32,876 nt of DNA from Egibacter sp. (GTDB taxonomy: Bacteria > Actinomycetota > Nitriliruptoria > Euzebyales > Egibacteraceae). Positions 15,505 to 23,464 of the stretch are shown one piece after another (within the stretch, counting starts at the first letter, position 1; each line of letters begins with the position of its first letter). Where the stretch lies: positions 1 to 32,876 of the forward strand of contig PWFH01000193.1 of the NCBI GenBank assembly GCA_003553795.1, read 5' to 3'. Position numbers and translations under genes: made by a program. The notes beneath the pieces were generated by a model. The model searched no databases. It worked only from the letters and a program-made list of their open reading frames with translations, and had not been told where the DNA came from.

Positions 15505-16989
15505 TCAGTCCTCGGCGAGCTCGGCGAGGTCGGTGATCGTCCGCACCGCGCCGTCCTCGTAGAGGGTGAGCTCGGCACGGCGGGCGGCGAGGTCGATGCG
15601 CGCCTCGATCGAGGCCTGCGGGGCGATCCAGCGCAGCGTGAGCGCGTCGGGCTCGTCGGGGCCGAGCTCGAAGCGGCCGGCGAAGGCGGGATGGCGGTTG
15701 CGCAGGCGCACGAGCCCGAGGAGCCGCTCGACGACCGGCGTCGCGAGGGCGGCCTCGACCTCCTCGCGGGAGTAGCGGTGCCGGTTGATGTCGCGCCCGA
15801 CGCCGGTGGCCGCGAGCAGCTCCATGTCGTTGCGCCCGGCGAGCAGCCCGACGTAGTAGATCTGCGGCACCCCGGGGGCCAGCAGCTGGATGAGCCTGGC
15901 GAGGAGGTAGGCGTCGTCGTCGGCGCCGAGGGCGTCGTAGTACGTCGTGTTGACCTGGTAGAGGTCGACGTTGGACGCCGCCGCGCCGGTGGCCTCGCGG
16001 CTCTGCCCTCCGGTGTGCTCGTGGATGCGCTCGACGAGCGCGTCGATGGCGTCCTCGCCGAGCAGCCCCGGCCGGCTGCGGTCGGTGGGGTCGGGCCCGA
16101 CGTCGAGGACCCCGATGCCGTCGTGGGTGTCGAGGACGGTCACGGCGTTGGCGGGACGGACCTCGAGCCAGTGACGCAGCGGGCCGGCGTCTGCGGTGAA
16201 CAGGGCGTGGAGGACGAGCGGGGCGAGGCCGAAGTCGTAGACCCAGTCGACCTCGGCGGCGATGGCGATCTGCTGCTCGTAGTGCGCGTGCACCTCGACG
16301 AGCGTCTCGATGCCGCGCTCGCGCGCCCACCCGCGCAGCTGGGCGATGAACGCGAAGGTCTCGGGCGTCATGAAGCACGACGTGCCCGGGGTCTTGACCG
16401 CGTAGCCGACCGCGTCGAGCCGAGTGACGCGCACGCCGGCGGCGGCGAAGCGGTCGAGGATCGACCGCAGGTACTCCTGGGCGCGCGGGTGGCTGACGTC
16501 GAGGTCCATCTGGCGCTCGGTGAACGTCGCCCACATGATCCGCCGGCTGCGGTCGCCGAAGGTGACGTCGGCCAGCGGCAGGCCGGGCCGCGGCCGGTAC
16601 AGCCGCAGGAGGTCGGCCTCGGTGGCCCCGTCGGGGAAGACGTCGGCGAAGGTGAGGAACATCCCCGCCCACGGGCTCTCGGCGCCGCGGGCGAGCACGT
16701 CACGGAACTCCGGCGAGGCGTTGCTGACGTGGTTGACGATGAGGTCGACCATGACCTCGGCGCGGCGGCTCAGCGCCGCGACGTCGTCCCAGGAGCCCAT
16801 CCTCGGGTCGACCGCGGTGTGGTCGGTGGGGTCGAAGCCGGCATCCGAGCCGTCGATGGGCGTGAAGAACGGCAGGACGTGGAGGCCGCCGAAGAGCCCG
16901 TCGAGCGGCCCGTCGAGGAGCTCGGCGAGCCCGGCGAGCGAGCCTCCGAGGCGGTCGGCGTAGGCGATGAGCTGCGTGGCGTTGCGCAT
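15505..16989 (-). CDS. Sucrose phosphorylase (GH13_18)
   Basis: A 494-residue glycoside hydrolase family 13 enzyme highly similar in pattern to sucrose phosphorylase, which splits sucrose with phosphate into glucose-1-phosphate and fructose in the cytoplasm. Catalytic residues fall at the numbers known for the Bifidobacterium enzyme: nucleophile Asp192 (RLDAVGY), acid/base Glu232 (EVHAHY) and Asp290 (LDTHDGIG). Other hallmarks are QLIAYADRLGG, LHVLPFFTPIDGSDAGFDP, YRPRPGLP and DLYQVNTTYYDALG. Close relatives in this subfamily act on sucrose-6-phosphate, glucosylglycerol or glucosylglycerate, so the exact acceptor is open. The ATG at 16989 has GAGGAGG upstream. No sugar transporter or regulator adjoins it. 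Confidence 0.9.
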   Translation of the reverse strand: MRNATQLIAYADRLGGSLAGLAELLDGPLDGLFGGLHVLPFFTPIDGSDAGFDPTDHTAVDPRMGSWDDVAALSRRAEVMVDLIVNHVSNASPEFRDVLARGAESPWAGMFLTFADVFPDGATEADLLRLYRPRPGLPLADVTFGDRSRRIMWATFTERQMDLDVSHPRAQEYLRSILDRFAAAGVRVTRLDAVGYAVKTPGTSCFMTPETFAFIAQLRGWARERGIETLVEVHAHYEQQIAIAAEVDWVYDFGLAPLVLHALFTADAGPLRHWLEVRPANAVTVLDTHDGIGVLDVGPDPTDRSRPGLLGEDAIDALVERIHEHTGGQSREATGAAASNVDLYQVNTTYYDALGADDDAYLLARLIQLLAPGVPQIYYVGLLAGRNDMELLAATGVGRDINRHRYSREEVEAALATPVVERLLGLVRLRNRHPAFAGRFELGPDEPDALTLRWIAPQASIEARIDLAARRAELTLYEDGAVRTITDLAELAED

Positions 16990-17039
16990 GACGCCCTCCT
17001 CACCGTCAGGGTAGTCCCCCCATGGCCGCCTGGGGACCC

Positions 17040-17045
17040 TACGCT
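17040..17045 (+). promoter_or_regulatory. -10 box of the 17077 gene
   Basis: TACGCT 32 bases before the ATG, in the short gap between divergent genes. GTCCCC/GGGGAC copies (17016-17021 and 17032-17037) flank it upstream as a loose inverted repeat. Confidence 0.45.
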
Positions 17046-17076
17046 GGGGTGCGCGTCCGACGAGAGGAGGGTGGCG

Positions 17077-17616
17077 ATGGCCGCCGGGTCCGCCCAAGGT
17101 CCGCCCGGCCGCGGGTCCTCCGCGGACGGGCCCGCCCACGGCCTGCCGCACGAGGGCTGGGTCGAGGACCGCGCCCTCGGCGAGGCCCGCAGCGGCCCCG
17201 AGCAGCCCCACGTGAGCCCGCCGCTCGCGCGGCGCCTGCGCGAGGCCGGCCTGCCCTGGAGCCCCGCCAACGGGGACCGCTTCGTCATCCCCGACCGCGA
17301 ACTCGACGAGCACGTCTTCCTCGTCAGCCCCATGAGCGTCGAGGTCCGCGAGAGCCCGAGCGGGCTCCTGCTGACCTTCAACGGCGCGGTCGAGTGGGCC
17401 CTCGACGCGATCGTCGTCGGCGAGGCGGTGTGGCTGCCCAGCGAGGGCCAGGCCCGCGACCGCCTCGGCACCGCCTTCGCGGGGCTCGAGGCCCGCGACG
17501 ACGGGCACCGCTGCACGGTCGCCACCGGCGCCGGGCGTGCCTGCTTCGAGGCCACCGAGCCCGCCGACGCCTACGCCCTCGCGCTCCTGCACCTCCTCGA
17601 GTCGCGCCACCACTGA
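17077..17616 (+). CDS. Conserved-looking protein of unknown function
   Basis: A 179-residue soluble protein I do not recognise. Residues 1-50 are Gly/Pro-rich and probably disordered. From about 55 there is a folded domain with alternating strands and two helices: LPWSPANGDRFVIPDRE, VFLVSPMSVEVR, LLLTFNGAVEWALDAI, WLPSEGQARDRLG and a final helix ADAYALALLHLLESRHH. Codon usage is typical for the window and the start has a strong GAGAGGAGG site and a TACGCT -10 box, so the gene is real. It is divergent from sucrose phosphorylase. No function is proposed. Confidence 0.75.
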   Translation: MAAGSAQGPPGRGSSADGPAHGLPHEGWVEDRALGEARSGPEQPHVSPPLARRLREAGLPWSPANGDRFVIPDRELDEHVFLVSPMSVEVRESPSGLLLTFNGAVEWALDAIVVGEAVWLPSEGQARDRLGTAFAGLEARDDGHRCTVATGAGRACFEATEPADAYALALLHLLESRHH

Positions 17617-17620
17617 GGGC

Positions 17621-17747
17621 CGGGCGGCCGGCGCCGCCGAGCGCCGGGCCGCCGGGACGCCGAGCGCCGAGCAGCCGAGCCGCCGGCGCCGCCGAGCACG
17701 GGGCGGCCGGGCCGCCGGGACGCCGAGCGCCGGGCCGCCGGGACGCG
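17621..17747. repeat. GC-rich imperfect repeats between convergent genes
   Basis: The 130-base gap between the 17077 gene and the BCCT gene is built from repeats. The 15-mer GGGCCGCCGGGACGC occurs three times (17646, 17709, 17732), joined by GCCGAGC-type units. No coding or T-tract was seen. Confidence 0.75.
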
Positions 17748-17748
17748 C

Positions 17749-19347
17749 TCACGGCGAGCCGGTGACCCCGTCGTCGAAGGGGCTGCGCCCGGGGTCGCCG
17801 GCGTCGGGCACCCGCTCGTGGGCCGGGTTGGCGAGGCAGATCCGGTCGAGCGGCAGGAGGCGGTCGTCGGCGTAGAGCGCCCGCGCGAGCCCGTAGGCCA
17901 TGACGAGCATGATGACGCTGAAGGGCAGGGCCGTCGTGATCGCCGCGGTCTGCAGCGCCTGCAGGCCTCCCGCACCGGTGAGCAGCAGCACCGCGGCGAT
18001 CGCGCCCTCGAGCACCGCCCAGAACGCGCGCTGGATCTTCGGCGGGTCGGTGTTGCCGCCCGAGGTGAGGAGGTCGATGACGAGCGAGGCCGAGTCCGAG
18101 GAGGTCACGAAGTAGATCGAGACGAGCAGGATCGCGAGCACCGTCGTGATCTCGCTCAGCGGCAGCTGCCCGAGCAGGCCGAAGAGGGCGATCGCCGGGT
18201 CCTCGGCGACCTGCGCCGAGAGGGCGCCGTCGGTGGCGGCGTCGACGCTGAAGGCGGTGTTGCCGAAGACCGCCATCCACACGAACGTCAGCCCTGCGGG
18301 CACGAGCAGCACCCCGAAGACGAACTCGCGGATCGTCCGCCCCCTCGAGACCCGCGCGATGAAGAGCCCGACGAAGGGCGACCAGGCGATCCACCAGCCC
18401 CAGTAGAAGATCGTCCACGCCGCCTGCCAGGAGCCGTCGCCGGCGGCGTCGGTCCACAGCGTCGTCTCGGGCAGCGTCTGGACGTAGACGCCGATCTGCT
18501 GGACGAAGGCCGAGAGCACCCCGAGGGTCGGTCCCGCGAGCAGGACGAAGACCATGAGCAGCATCGCGATGACGAGGTTGGCCACCGACAGCCGCAGGAT
18601 GCCCTTGTCGAGCCCGGCCATGAGCGAGGCGATCGCCGCGAGGGTGATGACCGCGACGATCGACAGCTGCACGGTCGTGGACTGCTCGAGCAGCCCGAGG
18701 TCGGCGAGCCCGGCGTTGACCTGGAGCACCCCGAGGCCGAGCGAGGTCGCGACGCCGAACATCGTGCCGAAGACCGCGAAGGTGTCGACGGCGTCGCCCC
18801 AGCGGCCGTAGATGCGGTCGCCGAGCAGGGGGTACAGCGCGCTGCGGGTCGACAGCGGCAACCCGTGGCGGTAGGAGAAGTACGCGAGGGAGAGCCCGAC
18901 GAGGACGTAGACGCCCCAGGCGTGCACGCCCCAATGGAAGAACGTGAAGCGCATCGCCTCGACGCGCGCCTCGACGGTGCCGGCCTCGGCCATCGGCGGG
19001 TTGGCGAGGTGCGACAGCGGCTCGGCGACCGCCCAGAAGACGAGCCCGATGCCCATCCCCGCAGTGAAGAGCATCGCGAACCACGTGAGGTAGCGGTACT
19101 CCGGCTGCCCGTGCTGCTCGCCGAGGCGGATGCGACCGAAGCGGCTGGCCCCGAGCCAGACGATGAAGAGGAGGAAGCCGGCCACGGCGAGGACGTAGTA
19201 CCAGCCGAGGTACTCGGCGATGCCCGCCTGCAGCGTCTCGACGGCGCGCGCGACCGCATCGGTCGCGGCGACCCCGGTGATGAGGAAGACGACGATGACG
19301 AGCACGGACACGCCGAACACGACGGGGTTGGTCTCGAGACGGGGCAT
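17749..19347 (-). CDS. BCCT-family transporter (betaine/choline/carnitine type)
   Basis: A 532-residue secondary carrier of the BCCT family, which imports quaternary ammonium compatible solutes such as glycine betaine. Twelve membrane helices are expected. The signature stretch with aromatic box and sodium/betaine site is seen as AGMGIGLVFWAVAEPLSH (residues about 91-108) and YWGWWIAWSPFVGLFIARVSRGRT, with the GMGIG form of sodium-coupled betaine carriers. The C-terminal tail is short and polar with no long regulatory helix as in BetP. The ATG at 19347 has GAGGAGGGAG upstream, which overlaps a leader hairpin (19361-19385). It is divergent from the VKOR-like gene; whether the operator at 19474 also affects it is unclear. 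Confidence 0.92.
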   Translation of the reverse strand: MPRLETNPVVFGVSVLVIVVFLITGVAATDAVARAVETLQAGIAEYLGWYYVLAVAGFLLFIVWLGASRFGRIRLGEQHGQPEYRYLTWFAMLFTAGMGIGLVFWAVAEPLSHLANPPMAEAGTVEARVEAMRFTFFHWGVHAWGVYVLVGLSLAYFSYRHGLPLSTRSALYPLLGDRIYGRWGDAVDTFAVFGTMFGVATSLGLGVLQVNAGLADLGLLEQSTTVQLSIVAVITLAAIASLMAGLDKGILRLSVANLVIAMLLMVFVLLAGPTLGVLSAFVQQIGVYVQTLPETTLWTDAAGDGSWQAAWTIFYWGWWIAWSPFVGLFIARVSRGRTIREFVFGVLLVPAGLTFVWMAVFGNTAFSVDAATDGALSAQVAEDPAIALFGLLGQLPLSEITTVLAILLVSIYFVTSSDSASLVIDLLTSGGNTDPPKIQRAFWAVLEGAIAAVLLLTGAGGLQALQTAAITTALPFSVIMLVMAYGLARALYADDRLLPLDRICLANPAHERVPDAGDPGRSPFDDGVTGSP

Positions 19348-19360
19348 CGCCCTCTCCCTC

Positions 19361-19385
19361 CTCGGGGGCACCGGCGACCCCCGAG
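19361..19385 (-). promoter_or_regulatory. Leader hairpin next to the BCCT ribosome site
   Basis: CTCGGGGG (19361-19368) and CCCCCGAG (19378-19385) form a perfect 8-bp stem with a nine-base loop in the BCCT leader. On the mRNA the end of the 3' arm (GAG) is the first part of the GAGGAGGGAG ribosome site, so folding could partly hide it. Regulation is inference. Confidence 0.5.
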
Positions 19386-19464
19386 TGTGCAGGTCCACGT
19401 CGGCGCGGGCCACTCCCGGCGGTGGGCCAGCGCGCCGGCCTGCTCCCCTGGCCGGTCGGGAGGT

Positions 19465-19493
19465 TTGCATCCAGATACCCGGGGGGGTATCTT
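19465..19493 (+). promoter_or_regulatory. Promoter and CsoR/CstR-like operator of the VKOR-like gene
   Basis: A textbook promoter: TTGCAT (-35, 19465-19470), 17 bases, TATCTT (-10, 19488-19493). The spacer is filled by GATACCC-GGGG-GGGTATC (19474-19491), an inverted repeat with 7-bp arms of the same TACCC-N4-GGGTA form as at 2683 and 23467. As at 2683, the -10 begins with the TA of the second half-site. Such operator-in-spacer layouts are typical of repression. The leader to the ATG is about 55 bases. Confidence 0.7.
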
Positions 19494-19554
19494 GCCGTCG
19501 ACCTCGACGACACCGACCGACCGACCATCCGCCAGACGAGGAGATCCAGCGACG

Positions 19555-20139
19555 ATGCAAGACCTCATCACGCCGACCCCGCCGCAGACCGAGACGCGCC
19601 CGCTCGCCAACCGCCTCATCGCGACGTTCTTCGGCGTTGCCGTGCTCGGCTGGGGCGCGAGCGCGATCCTCACCACGATCCACTTGTGGGTGCTGCCGAT
19701 CCCCGAGGGCATCGACCCGCAGGGTCCGATCGCCGTGCTCATGAGCCCGTGGGCCTACGTCGGGCCGATCCCGCTCGCCCTCATCGGCGCGGTCTACTAC
19801 ATCGGGATGATGGCCGCGGCCGCGTTGTGGCTGTACACGAAGAGCCCGCTGCTGGAGAAGCTGCTGCTGCCGGTCACCGCGAGTGGCGTGGCCTTCTCGG
19901 CCTACTTCGTCTACCTCCAGCTCGTGCCGATCGGCGAGATCTGCCCGTTCTGCATGGTCTCCGCCGCCGCGACGACGACGCTCTTCCTCCTCGAGGTCGC
20001 GGTGAAGCGGGTCGGCGGCGCGGTCACCGCCCCGCCGGTCAACCCCGCGATCGCCTGGCCGGTGATGGTCGCCGCCCCGCTGCTCATGGCCCTCGCGGCG
20101 ATGTTCTCCCTCACCGTGCTGCCGCTGCCCGGCCAGTAG
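19555..20139 (+). CDS. VKOR-family membrane thiol oxidoreductase lacking loop cysteines
   Basis: A 194-residue membrane protein with four or five helices and the vitamin K epoxide reductase fold. The family segment SPWAYVGPIPLALIG (64-78) and the redox motif EICPFCMVS with Cys130 and Cys133 at the end of a helix are clear. VKOR proteins pass electrons between quinones and thiol-disulfide partners. Normal members have a second cysteine pair in the loop before the SPWA segment; here that region (residues 50-63) has none, and C130/C133 are the only cysteines. It may therefore need an outside partner such as a thioredoxin. The start follows GAGGAG; a strong operator-bearing promoter lies upstream and a hairpin terminator downstream. 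Confidence 0.8.
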   Translation: MQDLITPTPPQTETRPLANRLIATFFGVAVLGWGASAILTTIHLWVLPIPEGIDPQGPIAVLMSPWAYVGPIPLALIGAVYYIGMMAAAALWLYTKSPLLEKLLLPVTASGVAFSAYFVYLQLVPIGEICPFCMVSAAATTTLFLLEVAVKRVGGAVTAPPVNPAIAWPVMVAAPLLMALAAMFSLTVLPLPGQ

Positions 20140-20193
20140 CGCCGGCACTGCCCCGCGCCACACACGGCGCGCAGGACTCGGCACCGCCCATCG

Positions 20194-20220
20194 ACGGCCC
20201 CGGCCCCCGGCCGGGGCCGT
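20194..20220 (+). terminator. Hairpin terminator after the VKOR-like gene
   Basis: ACGGCCCCGG (20194-20203) and CCGGGGCCGT (20211-20220) form a perfect 10-bp stem with a seven-base loop, followed by TTCGCC. The T-run is short, as is common in GC-rich bacteria. It separates the VKOR-like gene from the TauE gene. Confidence 0.6.
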
Positions 20221-20235
20221 TCGCCTGTCGCGACG

Positions 20236-20241
20236 TAGGCT
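20236..20241 (+). promoter_or_regulatory. -10 box of the TauE/SafE gene
   Basis: TAGGCT just after the terminator hairpin and 48 bases before the GTG start. It suggests that the TauE/SafE gene has its own promoter in addition to any read-through. Confidence 0.45.
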
Positions 20242-20289
20242 CCCCCACGCCCCCGATCCACCCGGCCGACCGATCGGAGCGCGCCGCCC

Positions 20290-21021
20290 GTGCTGTCGGA
20301 CCTCACCGCCCTCGAGCTCGCGGTCACCCTCGTGAGCGTCGTCGCCGGCGCCCTCGTGCAGGGCACGATCGGCATCGGCTTCGGCATCGTCGTCGTGCCG
20401 GTCCTCGCGCTCGTCGCGCCGGCGGCGCTGCCGGCGGTGCCCCTCGTCATCGCCATGCCGCTCGTCGCGCTCATCTCCTACCGGGAGCGTCATGCCGTCG
20501 ACCGCCGCGGACTGCCGCGCCTGCTCGTCGGCCGCGTCCTCGGCACCGCCGCGGCGGTGGGCCTGCTCGTCGCGCTCTCCGACGCCGCGCTCGAGATGCT
20601 CTTCGGCCTCGTCGTCCTCGCCGTCGTCGCCCTGAGCCTGCTGCGCGCCGAGGTGCGCCCGACGCCCACGGCGCAGCTCCTCGCCGGGACCGCCTCGGGG
20701 CTCTTCGCCACGACCGCGGCGATCGGCGGGCCACCGGCTGCGCTGCTCTACCAGAGCCGGCCCGGGCCCGAGGTCCGCGCGACGCTCAGCCTGCTCTTCC
20801 TCCTCGGCGGGCTCATCAGCCTCGCCGGGCTCGTGCTCGCTGGCCGGCTCTCGCTGGCCCACCTCGGCCTCGCCGCCCTCCTCGCCCCCGCCATGGTCGC
20901 CGGCTTCGCGCTGAGCCGGCCGCTCGGGCGACGCGTGGACACCGGTTGGCTGCGTCCCGGGGTCCTGCTCTTCGCCGGCGCGGCAGGCGTGCTCGCCGTC
21001 GTGCGGGGCCTCACCGGCTGA
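20290..21021 (+). CDS. TauE/SafE-family permease (sulfite/organosulfur anion exporter type)
   Basis: A 243-residue membrane protein with about eight helices in two repeated halves, the TauE/SafE plan. The first repeat has the G-rich opening VAGALVQGTIGIGFGIVVVPVLALV (residues about 17-41), the second ASGLFATTAAIGGPPAALLYQSRPG. Family members export sulfite, sulfoacetate or related anions, though many have unknown substrates. GTG at 20290 follows GGAG at a rather long distance. A TAGGCT box precedes it. It is followed after 34 bases by a hypothetical membrane gene. TauE-like carriers also occur in CstR-controlled sulfide-detoxification operons, which fits the operator upstream of its neighbour. 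Confidence 0.88.
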   Translation: MLSDLTALELAVTLVSVVAGALVQGTIGIGFGIVVVPVLALVAPAALPAVPLVIAMPLVALISYRERHAVDRRGLPRLLVGRVLGTAAAVGLLVALSDAALEMLFGLVVLAVVALSLLRAEVRPTPTAQLLAGTASGLFATTAAIGGPPAALLYQSRPGPEVRATLSLLFLLGGLISLAGLVLAGRLSLAHLGLAALLAPAMVAGFALSRPLGRRVDTGWLRPGVLLFAGAAGVLAVVRGLTG

Positions 21022-21055
21022 GCGCGGCTTGCCCGCGACGGGATCGCGTCCGAGC

Positions 21056-21592
21056 ATGGCCTCCCCCACCGCCGGAGGAGCCGTGGCCCCGACCCCCGCG
21101 CAGCAGCGCCGCGCCCGCGTCGCCCCCTACCTCGCCGCGCCCGGCGGCGCGGTCCTCGCGGTGAGCCTCGCGATCGGGCTGTCGGGGCTCGTCGTCGCCG
21201 TCGATGGCGGGATCGACGGCCGCGGGCTCGCCGCGGTCCCGCTCACGATGGCCGCGAGCGCGGCGATCACCGCCTTCGTCGCCTACCCCCTCGGGATGCC
21301 GGCCATCGCCGCCGTCGAGTCGCTGCTGCGGCGCACCGCCGGCCGCGCCGACCGCCTGCGCTACCCCGTCTACGCGCTCGCGGGCACCGCGCCCGCGGCG
21401 CTGCTCAGCATGACGAGCGCCGCCGAGCCCGAGCGGGTCCTGCCGATCGCCCTGCTCGGCAGCGGCGCGGCGGTCGTCGCGGCGCTCACCCTGCAGCTCG
21501 CGCGACGGCGACCGGTGCTCGGCGCGCGACTCGCGGTCGGCGTCCCCGTCGCGCTCCTCGTCGCCGTGCTCGCCATCGAGGCCGCCACGTAG
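21056..21592 (+). CDS. Hypothetical membrane protein
   Basis: A 178-residue protein with about four to five hydrophobic segments after a polar N-terminus (MASPTAGGAVAPTPAQQRRARV). I recognise no family or catalytic motif. It starts 34 bases after the TauE/SafE stop on the same strand, so it is probably co-transcribed with it. The ATG at 21056 is preferred; a TTG at 21029 would lengthen it by nine residues. It converges on the SLC13 permease gene. Confidence 0.6.
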   Translation: MASPTAGGAVAPTPAQQRRARVAPYLAAPGGAVLAVSLAIGLSGLVVAVDGGIDGRGLAAVPLTMAASAAITAFVAYPLGMPAIAAVESLLRRTAGRADRLRYPVYALAGTAPAALLSMTSAAEPERVLPIALLGSGAAVVAALTLQLARRRPVLGARLAVGVPVALLVAVLAIEAAT

Positions 21593-21620
21593 CCGCCGGA
21601 CGCGCGGGGCGCCTGGCACC

Positions 21621-23423
21621 TCACGTGAAGAGGTTCACCGCCGGGATGAGCACGATGAGGAAGAGCACCGTCATGAGGCCCCCCGAGCGCAGGTAGTCCT
21701 TCACGCGGTAGCCACCCGGGCCCATGAGCAGGGCGTTGACCTGGTGGGTCGGCAGGAGGAAGGCGTTCGACACCCCGATCGCGACGATGAGGCCGAACTG
21801 CGCGGGGTCGGCACCCGCGCCGACGGCGACGTTGGCGGCGAGCGGGACGAGCAGCACCGTCGCGCCGACGTTGGAGACCACGAGGGTGAAGACCGTCGCG
21901 AGGACGGCGATCGCGAGCTGCAGGCCCCACAGCGGGAAGTCGCCGGCGAAGGCGAGGACGCCCTCGGCGATCCAGGCCGCGGTCCCGGAGTCCTCGACGG
22001 CCTGGCCGAGGGGGATGAGCGAGGCGAGGAGGAAGACGGTCTTCCACGACACCGCGCGGTAGGCCTCGTCGGGCGTGAGCACGCCGCTCAGCAGGATGCC
22101 GACCGCCCCGGTGAGCAGCGCGATCGACAGCTGGAGGTCGGTGAAGATCACGAGCGTGAGCGCGATCGCGAACGAGGCGAGCGCGAACGGCAGCTTCGCG
22201 CTGCGCGGGCGCTCGGCGGGGTGGTCGGTGAGCACGACGAAGGACGGGTCGGCGTCGACCTCGGCGAGGCGGTCCCAGGTCGACAGCAGGACGAGGACGT
22301 CGCCGCCGGCGAGCCGGCGCTCGCGCAGCCCCTCGGTGAGGACCTCCTCGCCCCGGCGGATCGCGACGACGCTGACCCCGAGGCGCTTGCGCATCCGCAG
22401 CTCGCGCAGCACGCGTCCCGCCGCCGGGGAGCCCGGGCGCACGACGGCCTCGGCCACTCCGGCGTGGGCGTCGTCGCCGAGCACCGAGAGCTCCCCCGCC
22501 TCGTCCTCCTCGCGCAGGCCGTGCTCGGTGACGAAGCGCTCGACTGCGGCGTCGTCGCCGACGAGGCCGAGGCGCGAGCCCGCCCGCAGCCGCAGCTCGC
22601 GCGCGGGGGCAACGGTCAGGCCCTCGTCGTCCTCGACGGCGACGACGACGACCCCGCCGGAGGACGCCTCGATGGACTCGAGGTCACGGCCGTCGAGCGG
22701 GCTGCCGGAGGGCAGGCGCACCGGGCGCACCCGGCTGTCGATGTCGGCGGCGTCGGCCACCTCGGCGATGACGGCCTCGGCGGTGCCGCGGGGCAGGAAG
22801 CGCGCCCCCACCGTCGAGAAGAACGCGATGCCGACGAGCAGGAGCGTGAGCCCGATCGGGGTCGGGGCGAAGAGCCCGAGCGGCTCGATCTCGACATCGA
22901 GGCTCGTCGCCGAGGCGTCGAGGAGGTCGTTGAGGAGGATGAGCGGGCCCGAGGCCACGAGGGTCAGGGTGCCACCGAGGATCGCGGCGAAGCCCATCGG
23001 CATGAGCAGCCGGGAGGGCTGGATGCCGGTGCGCTCCCCCACGCGCTCGACGACGGGCAGGAACAGGGCGGCGGCGCCGATGTTCTGCATGAACGCGCTG
23101 ATGCCGCCGACGGCGAGCGAGATGAGCGCGCGCAGGCGCCGCTCGGTCTCGCCCCCGATGCGCAGGATCCCCCGCGCCACCGCGCGCATCGCCCCCGTGC
23201 GGTCGAGCCCGGCGCCGAGGATCATCACGGCGATGATCGAGATCACCGCGTTCGAGGCGAAGCCCGCGAAGACGTCGTCGGCCGGGACGAGCCCGAGCAG
23301 GCCGATCGCGAGCATGATCCCGATCGCCGCGACGTCGATCCGGACGATCTCGGTGACGAAGAGGAGGATGGCCCCGGCGAGCACGACGAGCACCACGATC
23401 ATGTCGGTGGTGAGGGGCTCCAC
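21621..23423 (-). CDS. SLC13/DASS-family permease with two TrkA-C domains
   Basis: A 600-residue transporter of the SLC13 (ArsB/NhaD superfamily) type. Membrane helices fill residues 1-215 and about 400-600. Between them lie two soluble TrkA-C (RCK_C) domains (about 245-310 and 325-395). The motifs SAFMQNIGAAALFLPVV and TLVVSNVGATVLLVPLA are the paired SNT-like re-entrant loops where substrate and sodium bind. Relatives with inserted TrkA-C domains include sulfate permeases (SLT/SAC1 type) as well as carriers of unknown anions, so sulfate is a fair guess, not proven. The GTG at 23423 has GGGAG upstream; the frame continues further upstream but through the promoter. The promoter carries the third TACCC-N4-GGGTA operator. 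Confidence 0.88.
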   Translation of the reverse strand: MEPLTTDMIVVLVVLAGAILLFVTEIVRIDVAAIGIMLAIGLLGLVPADDVFAGFASNAVISIIAVMILGAGLDRTGAMRAVARGILRIGGETERRLRALISLAVGGISAFMQNIGAAALFLPVVERVGERTGIQPSRLLMPMGFAAILGGTLTLVASGPLILLNDLLDASATSLDVEIEPLGLFAPTPIGLTLLLVGIAFFSTVGARFLPRGTAEAVIAEVADAADIDSRVRPVRLPSGSPLDGRDLESIEASSGGVVVVAVEDDEGLTVAPARELRLRAGSRLGLVGDDAAVERFVTEHGLREEDEAGELSVLGDDAHAGVAEAVVRPGSPAAGRVLRELRMRKRLGVSVVAIRRGEEVLTEGLRERRLAGGDVLVLLSTWDRLAEVDADPSFVVLTDHPAERPRSAKLPFALASFAIALTLVIFTDLQLSIALLTGAVGILLSGVLTPDEAYRAVSWKTVFLLASLIPLGQAVEDSGTAAWIAEGVLAFAGDFPLWGLQLAIAVLATVFTLVVSNVGATVLLVPLAANVAVGAGADPAQFGLIVAIGVSNAFLLPTHQVNALLMGPGGYRVKDYLRSGGLMTVLFLIVLIPAVNLFT

Positions 23424-23464
23424 GGCGTCTCCCTTCGGCGCAGGCGGGGGCACCACCATCGATC

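Noticed and set aside
17818-19500. Long plus-strand reading frame opposite the BCCT gene and fused in front of the VKOR-like gene
   Set aside because: It is antisense to the BCCT carrier and runs through the promoter/operator; the VKOR-like start at 19555 has its own signals.
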